From positions 1-27,908 of the forward strand of contig CAJTOJ010000040.1 of the NCBI GenBank assembly GCA_910577665.1: DNA of 27,908 bases, written 5' to 3'. The stretch comes from an uncultured Acetatifactor sp. Lineage in GTDB: Bacteria > Bacillota > Clostridia > Lachnospirales > Lachnospiraceae. Below the pieces are notes generated by a model. It was not told the origin of the DNA, made no database searches, and worked only from the letters and a program-made list of their open reading frames with translations. Positions 1-6,661 of this stretch are shown piece by piece (position 1 is the first letter of the stretch; every line of letters begins with the position of its first letter). The translations under genes were made by a program, and so were the position numbers.

Positions 1-183
1 CATTATCCCATACCTGGAAACAGATTGGAATCCACCCTTAAATTAAGCGTTTACAATACAACAATGAAAAAGGAAGACATCGACAAAGCAACTTCAGACA
101 TGAATCCAATCTTTTCTGATGAATATGATGTCGATTGGGAGAATGATGAAGAACTGCTGAAAAGACTTTATGGTCTGAAGTAA
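1..183 (+). CDS. 3' end of an unrecognised plus-strand gene (partial)
   Basis: An open frame runs from the first base of the window to a TAA at 181-183 and encodes the last 60 residues of a protein whose start lies outside. The fragment ends in an acidic stretch (FSDEYDVDWENDEELLKRL) typical of a soluble protein tail. An internal ATG at 64 has no convincing ribosome binding site, so entry from upstream is more likely than a small separate gene. It is the only plus-strand gene in the first 15 kb and converges on the 826-residue minus-strand gene, with a palindrome-rich gap and a terminator between them. I do not recognise the family from this tail and assign no function. Confidence 0.6.
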   Translation, partial: HYPIPGNRLESTLKLSVYNTTMKKEDIDKATSDMNPIFSDEYDVDWENDEELLKRLYGLK

Positions 184-189
184 TTATTG

Positions 190-264
190 TCCCGACTTTT
201 TGCCGTGACATCTTAAAGAATAGGGCATTCCAGACGATTTGTCGGAATAAATAAAAAGTCGGGA
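190..264. repeat. 12-bp inverted repeat with 51-bp spacer and reiterated TCGG(A/G)ATAA motifs
   Basis: TCCCGACTTTTT at 190-201 is matched exactly by its inverse AAAAAGTCGGGA at 253-264. Related decamers GTCGGAATAA (241-250), GTCGGGATAA (258-267) and TTCGGAATAA (284-293) follow in direct orientation. The T-run in the left arm means a hairpin here could act as a long-loop terminator for the plus-strand gene ending at 183. The arms could equally be the ends of a small decayed element. Confidence 0.7.
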
Positions 265-267
265 TAA

Positions 268-299
268 GTTCTGTTATTCCGAATTCGGAATAACAGAAC
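268..299. repeat. 32-bp perfect palindrome centred on GAATTC
   Basis: The half-site GTTCTGTTATTCCGAA at 268-283 is followed with no spacer by its exact reverse complement at 284-299. With no loop it could extrude as a cruciform or serve as a dimeric protein-binding site. It is not followed by a T-run, so it is not a standard terminator. It lies in the intergenic gap between two converging genes. Confidence 0.85.
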
Positions 300-345
300 C
301 GTGCTTACCGCTGGGTTCACGATGGTTTCAATTGTTTGTGAATTG

Positions 346-382
346 AAAACAGCTCCTCACAACAAGTGTGAGGAGCTGTTTT
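346..382 (-). terminator. Strong rho-independent terminator, probably bidirectional
   Basis: AAAACAGCTCCTCACA at 346-361 pairs perfectly with TGTGAGGAGCTGTTTT at 367-382 around a 5-base loop. Read on the minus strand it follows the stop of the 826-residue gene by about ten bases and ends in TTTT. Read on the plus strand it also ends in TTTTATTTT, so it can stop transcription from both converging genes. Confidence 0.9.
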
Positions 383-392
383 ATTTTCTGTC

Positions 393-2873
393 TTAATTTT
401 CCCGGAAGCTGGCCAGAATCTCCACCACTTCCCGCTCTTCCTCCTCCGTAAATCCCCCCTCAGGCGCCTGGGCAATGAGTGCGTAGAACCCATAATAGTT
501 AAAAGAAAAGGTCTCCATCGCCCCGGTCTCACCATATGGCTCCAGCACCCCTCCAGATTCTTCCAGCAATGCCTCTGGCAAAAGAGCGTAAAAGATCCTG
601 CCATCCACCTCTGCAAAATCCGTATCGGTATCCAGCAGCATAAACCCGGTCTGCCGGACTCTGGCTACCACCATATTGCCCGGATCCATCTCCCGGTCTG
701 TCTCTGGCATGTAGGGTTCAAAGGCGGCATCTGCCTCTTTCACGGCCTCATACCTGGTTATGTATCTGCCTCCACCTCCCAGAGTGCCCGGATTCCTGTT
801 GTAATACAGATAAGTGACCGTGACTCCCCGGTCGTTGGAGAGCACCACCTGCTCCCCGAACAGCTCTTTTACCTCCTGGCTGGTCTCCTCCCGCTCCACT
901 TTCCAGTTATCCGGATAATCGAAGCAGAAACGGGGCGCATCTACCATGTACAGGTCTCCATACCGCACATAGTAGGTATTTAGATCTGTGGGAATGTTTC
1001 CAGGATCTTCCTGGCCTCCTCCCGGCAGATCCCCTTCCTCCCCATCAGGAGCTGTACTGTCCGGATCCTTTTCCCAGGTGCACTCCTCCACAGACTGAGC
1101 GGTCTGGCCGGGAAGCTGTTCATGATGGGATTCTATCCGAACCGGAGCATTTTCCGATGTCAGAATCTCCCATTCCCCTGTAATTCCTGTCTTTCCTAAA
1201 AGCGTATCCGCCTTGTCGTCCCCGCACATCGACAGGGTTATCACGGGAAGCGCCAGGGAAAGATCAGCGCAGATCTGTCCGTCCGGGCGTAAGGTGGTCT
1301 TTGCCTCTACCCGGAATCCTGTGTCAAGCTCCATATCCATGATCCCTATGCCCAGGGCCTTTAAGACAGGCTCCAGCCGGAGGGCACCCCCCGCCTCACA
1401 GGCAACCTCCACCACCGGATCCTCCGGAGCCATGTCGAACTGAAAATGTCTCAGTCCCTTTCCTCTCTCATAGGACACAGCAACGTCAGCGGGCAGCTCC
1501 ACCGAAAGGGACATACTCCCCTCTGCCGACAGAACCAGGTAAACCCGTATGTCCACGGACATGGCGCCGCCGGCCACAGGAACCGCTCCCTCAAACAGTT
1601 TTATGGGAGGGATTTCCTTTTCGAAGATTTTCACCGTTCCTGTCATAGTGGAGCGGACGGAGATTCCCGCTTCCGCATAGTTGAGACCGCCTGTAAGAGA
1701 CCAGTCAGCCTGGGCACCGATGCTGATGCTCTCCACATCAATCTCGGCGCTGACCTCCTCCTTTGCCCCAATCCGGATCCCTGTCAAGGGAAGTGTACCG
1801 GTTATTCCCGTATTGTGATCTGTAATCTCGATCTTCAGATATCTTTCCCCAGTGTTTCCATTGTCACCCTTACTGCTCCCGGCGCTCCCGCTATTGCCAT
1901 CCTCACCGCCCTCTTCCTCCGCTGTGGACACGGACACCTTGAATCCCTTGTCCTCCATCTTCCCCGTGATAAAGACCCTTGTAGGGATCACATTCACGGA
2001 ATTTCCCCAGTCTCTGCCAGCGGTCTGCTCTTCCATGCCATGATAAGCAGCGATATGGTCAAAGGTCAGCTGTGTGATGCCTGACGCCCTCAAGTGTTCC
2101 ACTACCTTATCCAGCTCTACAGGGGACAGGAACAGAAAACCGCCAGACTCCCTGTGCTCCACCTTTCCGGCTGTCCTGATCCCGGTTCGCCTGTCCTCCA
2201 TCACAACAACGGTTCCCGGCTTCAGAGCGTCTGCCATCGCATCTTCCATCATAATCCGAAAACCATCCTCGTCACCGGGAATCAAGTCGCCAGGGGGCAA
2301 TTCCACAACCCCCTCCCGGTATACCATCTCCGAGAAATCCTCTCCCCAGAACTCACCGAAGTACAACTCTCTCAAGGTTTCCAGAACCTGCAGGCACTCC
2401 TCCCGGGACAAACCCGTATCCAGCCGCTGTTCCTCCACCAGCCCGTAATCCAGGGCCAGCCGGATGTAAGTCTCCTCTGTGACCTCTCCCTCCAGGTCAA
2501 GGTATGCCTTCAATTTCTGTTCCCCGATAGTCTTCATGGCAGTCAGTGCAACAAACCGCCCTTCTGCACAATCCTCCCCGTGAAATTCCGTCCCCGCCTC
2601 AAGGACTTCCCACTCCACCGCCGACTGAATGCAGGAAAAACAGTCATGATCCTCTGTCACGTCTGAAAAGTAAGGTTCTTCCTCTTCATAACCCGTCAGT
2701 CCTGTCTGTTCACACAGCATCTCCAGCCACTCATAACGGGTGACGTCCCCCTCCCGGGCAGAGCTGGCAAATGCATCCTTCTTTTCCCGGGACATCCTAT
2801 AGAAAATTCCACCGATTCCCAGAACCGCCGCCATGGCGACCAGCAGGATCGCAACTGTCTTTTTCTTTTTCAT
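393..2873 (-). CDS. Membrane-anchored extracytoplasmic protein with degenerate SLH-like N-terminus (function unknown)
   Basis: This 826-residue protein has a lysine-rich start (MKKKK) and one hydrophobic segment at about residues 7-25, giving a single N-terminal anchor or uncleaved signal; the rest is exported. Residues about 43-170 have the look of S-layer-homology repeats: two helical blocks with a 'PYFSDVTEDH' turn resembling the FxDV signature. A Gly/Ser/Asp-rich linker at about 318-343 precedes a beta-rich middle region. An acidic Pro/Gly-rich linker at about 600-630 leads to a C-terminal domain (about 635-826). There is no catalytic motif that I recognise. It starts 158 bases after the BTAD regulator with no terminator visible between them, and ends at a strong terminator, so it is probably the last gene of the methyltransferase/GGDEF/SARP-like operon. 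Wall or peptidoglycan attachment through the SLH-like part is inference. Confidence 0.85.
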   Translation of the reverse strand: MKKKKTVAILLVAMAAVLGIGGIFYRMSREKKDAFASSAREGDVTRYEWLEMLCEQTGLTGYEEEEPYFSDVTEDHDCFSCIQSAVEWEVLEAGTEFHGEDCAEGRFVALTAMKTIGEQKLKAYLDLEGEVTEETYIRLALDYGLVEEQRLDTGLSREECLQVLETLRELYFGEFWGEDFSEMVYREGVVELPPGDLIPGDEDGFRIMMEDAMADALKPGTVVVMEDRRTGIRTAGKVEHRESGGFLFLSPVELDKVVEHLRASGITQLTFDHIAAYHGMEEQTAGRDWGNSVNVIPTRVFITGKMEDKGFKVSVSTAEEEGGEDGNSGSAGSSKGDNGNTGERYLKIEITDHNTGITGTLPLTGIRIGAKEEVSAEIDVESISIGAQADWSLTGGLNYAEAGISVRSTMTGTVKIFEKEIPPIKLFEGAVPVAGGAMSVDIRVYLVLSAEGSMSLSVELPADVAVSYERGKGLRHFQFDMAPEDPVVEVACEAGGALRLEPVLKALGIGIMDMELDTGFRVEAKTTLRPDGQICADLSLALPVITLSMCGDDKADTLLGKTGITGEWEILTSENAPVRIESHHEQLPGQTAQSVEECTWEKDPDSTAPDGEEGDLPGGGQEDPGNIPTDLNTYYVRYGDLYMVDAPRFCFDYPDNWKVEREETSQEVKELFGEQVVLSNDRGVTVTYLYYNRNPGTLGGGGRYITRYEAVKEADAAFEPYMPETDREMDPGNMVVARVRQTGFMLLDTDTDFAEVDGRIFYALLPEALLEESGGVLEPYGETGAMETFSFNYYGFYALIAQAPEGGFTEEEEREVVEILASFREN

Positions 2874-3031
2874 CCCTTTGTTCCCTTCCCTTATCCGTTC
2901 CCTGTCCGTCTCCTTTTACTTTCTCCAGAGGATATCTCTTTGCCCTGCTGTTTCGTGGCTTCGTGACAGATGGGGAACCTCCCGCCCTCAAATGGGCCAG
3001 AGAACCGATTTCTCCTGTTGCACCGATACTC

Positions 3032-3937
3032 CTACCAGGTATCCCCGTCATCCAGAAGCTGGCAGCTGATTCCGCCACGTCCTCCACAGCGTTTCCGATA
3101 GTCCATGTCAATACGCATTCCGATATCCGGTATGTTCTCCTTCTCCACCCCCAGGCACAGCAGCAGATATTGTCCTTCGCTGTATTTTGTATAGATATCT
3201 CCCTGGCGCAGGTGCGTCTGAAAAGTCGCGCACAGCTTTTCCCCTTGTTTCTCACAGTATTCACGGCTGCTGGCCGGGTGGCCATTGCCGTCCAGGATTG
3301 TACACAATAGCAGGCCGAAGCGGATATCGCCTCTCTTTATGACGCGTTTCAGCATACGGAAACAGTCCGAAAAGCCGGGAAGCGTACAGGCATATGCCCC
3401 CTGTCCCGGTGCTGCTTCCAGCAGGCATCTGCTGATGTCTTCCCCTGTTCCCTTGGGCTGCCGCATCCTGCCTCCGATCCTGCGGAACTGCGCCTGCTGC
3501 TTTTTGGAAAGGAATCCTCCGATCTCCTGGACATAGGACGCCGCCTTCTGGTATGCTTCCTGTGCTTCCTTCTGCCGCCCCAACGCAATCAGTCCGTCAA
3601 TCTGCCAGATTTCCCATCCCTCATACGGATAAAGCTCCACAGCGCGGGCCGCCACCTTCTCCATATTCCTGTAATCGCCCTCTTCCCTCAGCGCGTTCAG
3701 CAGGTATTTCAACATGCCGAAATAGAGCTTCTGGTAATAGCGGCTTTTCTCTATGACCCATTGTTCATTGGACAGCTGGGGGAGGAATTCTCCCTGATAA
3801 AGTTCACATGCTTTCTTGCACAGGTCCATCTTCCTCTGCCCGTCGTGTTCCTGTTCAAAAGCCTGGGCCAGGACTTCCAGGTTCCATACATCCGACTCTG
3901 CCTCTATCTCTCCTGCAAACGAAATTACCCCCCCCAC
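3032..3937 (-). CDS. BTAD plus degenerate GGDEF-like C-terminal half of a frameshifted SARP-like regulator
   Basis: This 301-residue frame begins at a GTG inside a poly-G run, in the -1 frame of the preceding winged-helix gene. Residues about 15-150 form the alpha-helical bacterial transcriptional activation domain (BTAD): 'YQGEFLPQLSNEQWV' followed by TPR-like helices. Residues about 185-295 form a second module with 'GDIYTKYSEGQYLLL', closely matching 'GDVYTRYSSSQYLLL' in the neighbouring GGDEF protein. It looks like a GGDEF fold without active-site residues. In normal SARP/AfsR-type regulators a winged helix precedes BTAD in one chain, and the two frames here would join seamlessly. Three states are possible: -1 slippage at the G run, separate initiation at GTG (GGGAGG lies 12 bases upstream), or a phase-off or sequencing-error allele. 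Confidence 0.85.
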   Translation of the reverse strand: MGGVISFAGEIEAESDVWNLEVLAQAFEQEHDGQRKMDLCKKACELYQGEFLPQLSNEQWVIEKSRYYQKLYFGMLKYLLNALREEGDYRNMEKVAARAVELYPYEGWEIWQIDGLIALGRQKEAQEAYQKAASYVQEIGGFLSKKQQAQFRRIGGRMRQPKGTGEDISRCLLEAAPGQGAYACTLPGFSDCFRMLKRVIKRGDIRFGLLLCTILDGNGHPASSREYCEKQGEKLCATFQTHLRQGDIYTKYSEGQYLLLCLGVEKENIPDIGMRIDMDYRKRCGGRGGISCQLLDDGDTW

Positions 3938-4218
3938 AGGGTCAGATAGCCTCCCGGGGGCAGGGGGGATTCTTCCAGGTACCTGCGAAGACGGAAAATG
4001 GTATTATTCAGGCTCGCATTGGGATTCTCCACTTCTTCCCTCCCATAGAGGCTTTCGGCAATATCCATTTTGCTGAACCCCTGCCCTGGCCTGGTCATCA
4101 GGATCTGGAACAGCTGGCAGAATTTTGACTCCCTCTGTCTGCCAAAAGCGAGTACTTCCTCCCCATAGCTGGCAGAAAACCCACCCAGCATTTTCACTGT
4201 CAGTTTTTTACCCCCCAT
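3925..4218 (-). CDS. Winged-helix DNA-binding half of the SARP-like regulator
   Basis: This 97-residue frame carries an OmpR/PhoB-type winged helix of the SARP/AfsR class: 'VKMLGGFSASYGEEVLAFGRQRESKFCQLFQILMTRPGQ' (the beta platform and first helix), then 'MDIAESLYG' and 'NASLNNTIFRLRRYLEE' (the recognition-helix region), ending '...GGYLTLWGG'. The start at 4218 is supported by AAGGAGG about nine bases upstream. It stops within the G8 run, where the chain would be expected to continue into BTAD. Restoring the frame would give one protein of about 395 residues. The gene follows the GGDEF gene by 14 bases, so the two are clearly co-transcribed. If translated alone, this half keeps its DNA-binding part but loses the activation and sensory modules. 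Confidence 0.85.
   Translation of the reverse strand: MGGKKLTVKMLGGFSASYGEEVLAFGRQRESKFCQLFQILMTRPGQGFSKMDIAESLYGREEVENPNASLNNTIFRLRRYLEESPLPPGGYLTLWGG
3928..3955 (-). other. Poly-G8 frameshift site with internal Shine-Dalgarno
   Basis: On the minus strand GGGAGG (3955-3950) is followed 12 bases later by GTGGGGGGGGTAA. The upstream frame reads CTG TGG GGG GGG and then TAA. Slipping back one base on the G run, or having nine G, reads GTA ATT TCG and continues into the BTAD frame. The layout resembles dnaX-type -1 frameshift sites, where an internal Shine-Dalgarno lies upstream of a slippery run. The same GGGAGG could instead initiate the downstream frame at GTG 3937. Confidence 0.7.
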
Positions 4219-4232
4219 GCCCTGCTCCCTCC

Positions 4233-5330
4233 TTATCCCCTCTCCGGATCCGCATCCATCACCTCCCAGTCTGCCATCTCCCCGATCTTTGCAGGCTGGA
4301 GCTCATAACAATGGTGGACCAGGATATCATTTCCCATCTCTGCTGTAAGGAACTTCTCCTTGATCCGGTTCACGATCCGGTCAGACTGCCCTTCTGTGGT
4401 ATCAATGACCAGAAGAAGATACTGGCTGCTGGAATACCTGGTATACACATCCCCGATCCGGAGTGTGGAGCCGATATCCTCTCCCAGTCTCTCCATCAGG
4501 GTATCTTTCTCATACGGCAGCAGACTCCTGCCCTGTCCATCCACCACAGTGATCAGTATGACACAGGCATCCTGCCCGCTCCTTATGATACCCCGTTCCA
4601 GGAAACGGTAGATGCCTTTGAAGGTCTCATAGTCCTGGCAGTAAGCCCCCGGCTTACTGATCTGTTCGATCAGTTCCTGGCGGATCCGCCTTACATCCTT
4701 TCCATAGGGATCTTTCCCCTCTTCCTTCTGCCCACCCGGTATATATACGGATGCCTTACGTTTCTCCAGCTCCGCCTCTGCCCTCCGGGACAATTTCTGC
4801 CAGGTATCACCCGGCTGCCACATGGCAAAAGCTGTTGTCACAGAAAAGGAAATCTTTCCTTTACCTTTCCCGCCACTGGCCCGGAAGCGCTTCTCAATCC
4901 TGCTGCAGATCTCCTGGGCCTGGTGGACATCCCTGCAGGCCCACATGAAAATGAAAAATTCATCCCCGCCGCACCTGCAGAGGATGTCATCCTGCCCTGT
5001 CATATAGGCAAGGATCCTGGCCACCTCCCGCAGGCATTCGTCCCCGGCCTGGTGTCCATGCTGGTCATTGATCCGTCTCAGATAATCTATGTCACACAGA
5101 AACAGGGCACCTCCACGATTCCTGTTCATAGCGGATGCCACCTGCTTTGAAGCCGCCTCCCTGGTCAGAATACCTGTGAGACTATCCTGCTTCCCTGCTG
5201 CCTGTGGCTTTTCCTTTGGTCTGTTTCCCGGTACCTGCGTTTCCTCTGTCTGTATCTCCCGCCCCATATGCAGATCATTCCTTTCCCCTGTTTTTCCTGG
5301 TTCCTGCTGACTGGCTTCCCTTCCTGTCAT
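4233..5330 (-). CDS. GGDEF-domain protein (probable diguanylate cyclase) with a second degenerate GGDEF-like module
   Basis: This 365-residue soluble protein has no membrane segment. A charged, low-complexity N-terminus (about 1-45) is followed by a GGDEF domain at about 46-195 with 'DSLTGILTR' (50-57), 'FLCDIDYLRRIND' (metal-binding Asp) and an intact GGDEF at 121-125, so cyclic di-GMP synthesis is plausible. The usual inhibitory RxxD five residues before the motif is replaced (GQDD), so product inhibition is probably lost. Residues about 225-345 form a second module with 'GDVYTRYSSSQYLLLV' where a GGDEF would sit, and it is shared with the BTAD regulator next door. The start shown follows the methyltransferase stop by 12 bases. 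An internal ATG 21 codons later, behind AAAGGA, is an alternative. The protein probably acts in the cytoplasm with the regulator. Confidence 0.9.
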   Translation of the reverse strand: MTGREASQQEPGKTGERNDLHMGREIQTEETQVPGNRPKEKPQAAGKQDSLTGILTREAASKQVASAMNRNRGGALFLCDIDYLRRINDQHGHQAGDECLREVARILAYMTGQDDILCRCGGDEFFIFMWACRDVHQAQEICSRIEKRFRASGGKGKGKISFSVTTAFAMWQPGDTWQKLSRRAEAELEKRKASVYIPGGQKEEGKDPYGKDVRRIRQELIEQISKPGAYCQDYETFKGIYRFLERGIIRSGQDACVILITVVDGQGRSLLPYEKDTLMERLGEDIGSTLRIGDVYTRYSSSQYLLLVIDTTEGQSDRIVNRIKEKFLTAEMGNDILVHHCYELQPAKIGEMADWEVMDADPERG

Positions 5331-5342
5331 CCTATTTCCGTT

Positions 5343-6149
5343 TTACCCTTTTCCAGCCACAAACATCCCATATTCTTTCGGTATATGCAGATATCCATTT
5401 ACTTTTCTGGAATTGAAATAGTCCCGCAAGATGTCATAATATCCCTTGTCAAGCCCTTGCAGGGAAGCCATGGAATAAATATACGCCAGATAATCCTCAA
5501 TGTGGTCAATCTCCAATGCATCCTCATAGTCACGCCGTTCCACTTTCCCGAAGTGTCTTCCAAGCAACTGCATTCCGTTCTGCAACGTAAAAGATATCCT
5601 GGATTCATGATTATATGGAATGCCAAGCTCATCCAGGGCATGATAAAGATACTGGGTCATTCCCTTTTCTCCCAGTGTGGAACAAAAAAAGAGACCATCC
5701 TCTTTCAAAACCCGTCTCACTTCAGATAGTGCTGTATCAATATCCCTCACATGGTACAACATGGAATTTGCGATGATAAGATCAAACGTGTCTTTTTCGA
5801 AAGGTATATCAGATATATCGATTTTACGGACAGACATACCTCTGTCCAGGTAAATTTGCCGTAAGTGGTCTACCATCCCTTCTGAAAAATCCGACAAGGT
5901 GATATCCATCCCATAGCCCTGAAGAATGTCATCTTCAAAAAAGGCCCTCCAGAGTTCCCCCCGGCCACTTCCTAACTCCAGGACTTTCATCTTCTCACGG
6001 AAAGGATACTGGTCAAACATCCACTTCTGGAATCCTGTCTTGTTGACACTATATGTATCATGTAAGCTTTTTCGCAAGGCAAGATTATCTGTGTTCTTGT
6101 ATTGCTCCGCTATTACTGCTCTGTTGGACATATTGCTTATATCAATCAT
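5343..6149 (-). CDS. Class I SAM-dependent methyltransferase
   Basis: This 268-residue protein has the Methyltransf_11 fold: motif I 'VLELGSGRGELW' at about 56-67 binds S-adenosylmethionine, 'VRKIDISDIPFEKDTFDLIIANSMLYHV' covers motifs II-IV, and 'VRRVLKEDGLFFCSTLG' is the usual post-motif strand. The C-terminal part (about 180-268) lacks a recognisable acceptor domain, so the substrate is unknown. The start at 6149 sits behind GGAGG at a good distance. The ribosome site lies in the loop of a short hairpin whose arms are TTATGG and CCATAA. It is the first gene of the operon driven by the promoter at 6288-6316, and the following GGDEF gene begins 12 bases after its stop. Confidence 0.92.
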   Translation of the reverse strand: MIDISNMSNRAVIAEQYKNTDNLALRKSLHDTYSVNKTGFQKWMFDQYPFREKMKVLELGSGRGELWRAFFEDDILQGYGMDITLSDFSEGMVDHLRQIYLDRGMSVRKIDISDIPFEKDTFDLIIANSMLYHVRDIDTALSEVRRVLKEDGLFFCSTLGEKGMTQYLYHALDELGIPYNHESRISFTLQNGMQLLGRHFGKVERRDYEDALEIDHIEDYLAYIYSMASLQGLDKGYYDILRDYFNSRKVNGYLHIPKEYGMFVAGKG

Positions 6150-6287
6150 TTATGGTTCCTCCATGATCCATAAGGGCCAGGGCTGGTTCCATAGGCCATG
6201 CTGCTCCACTCTCTGCCTCCGCCACCCAGACTGAAAACACATTCTGTGCCATCGGATTATGAGCCGGATGACACACCAGTGAAGCAT

Positions 6288-6316
6288 ATTATACCAATGG
6301 CTCCCTACAAAGTCAA
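6288..6316 (-). promoter_or_regulatory. Sigma-A promoter of the methyltransferase/GGDEF/SARP-like operon
   Basis: On the minus strand TTGACT (6316-6311), a 17-base spacer ending in TTGG and a perfect TATAAT (6293-6288) form a near-consensus promoter. Transcription should start near 6281, giving a leader of about 130 bases. The leader shows no recognisable cyclic di-GMP aptamer. Confidence 0.85.
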
Positions 6317-6396
6317 TGCTTATGGCCGCCATCGCTGCCATGAGGCAACAAAAGAGTTGCTGTTCACTTGATACTGCCACCATGTGTCTGAAGACA

Positions 6397-6450
6397 TCAA
6401 AAAGCCGCAAACCCCTGGATTCTACCGAGAAAATCCTTCGTTTGCGGCTT
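6397..6450 (-). terminator. Terminator after tRNA-Thr
   Basis: AAGCCGCAAAC at 6402-6412 pairs with GTTTGCGGCTT at 6440-6450. On the minus strand the stem is followed by a T-run (GGCTTTTTGATG). It lies about ten bases beyond the tRNA 3' end. The remaining part of the gene-free stretch up to the operon promoter (6317-6396) holds only a weak GCAAC/GTTGC hairpin. Confidence 0.85.
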
Positions 6451-6460
6451 CTTTTTGTTA

Positions 6461-6533
6461 AGCTGCTGACGGGAATCGGACCCGTGACCTCCGCACTACC
6501 AATGCGACGCTCTACCGACTGAGCCACAGCAGC
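6461..6533 (-). tRNA. tRNA-Thr (anticodon GGT)
   Basis: A full cloverleaf can be folded on the minus strand: acceptor GCTGCTG/CAGCAGC, anticodon stem TCGCA/TGCGG around loop TTGGTAG (anticodon GGT, decoding ACC/ACT), T-arm ACGGG-TCCGATT-CCCGT. It is 73 bases long, and the 3' CCA is not encoded. Confidence 0.95.
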
Positions 6534-6566
6534 ATCAAATGACTGCTCTTGCAATCACCGTCATTC

Positions 6567-6595
6567 ATTATAGCAAGGAGAAAGACATTTGTCAA
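6567..6595 (-). promoter_or_regulatory. Promoter of tRNA-Thr
   Basis: TTGACA (6595-6590), 17-base spacer and TATAAT (6572-6567) on the minus strand are a perfect consensus. The tRNA begins 33 bases downstream, so this is a dedicated strong promoter. Confidence 0.9.
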
Positions 6596-6634
6596 CCAGA
6601 TTATTTATCTTTTTCTGCATCTTTTTCACAGCGG

Positions 6635-6661
6635 TGAAGTGAAAAGTTAACTTCCACTTCA
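6635..6661. repeat. Near-perfect palindrome overlapping the tetR stop codon
   Basis: TGAAGTG at 6635 and CACTTCA ending at 6661 flank a central AGTTAACT, giving a 27-base dyad with only a small central asymmetry. The tetR stop codon forms its right edge. No T-run follows on the minus strand, so it is either an imperfect terminator or a binding site. Confidence 0.6.

Noticed and set aside
327..350. GTTTCAATT...AATTGAAAAC resembling a CRISPR repeat
   Set aside because: Only one copy with no spacers or cas genes; it is better seen as an imperfect dyad next to the terminator.
2797..3285. 162-residue minus-strand open frame spanning the gap between the BTAD and 826-residue genes
   Set aside because: It overlaps both neighbours in another frame, has basic low-complexity composition, and no ribosome site or domain.
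6174..6281. Possible cyclic di-GMP riboswitch before the GGDEF operon
   Set aside because: None of the conserved aptamer core sequences could be recognised in the leader.
6150..6554. Open frame with 'AVAQSVERRIGSAEVTGPIPVSS'
   Set aside because: This is a translation of tRNA-Thr and its terminator, a known false-gene pattern.
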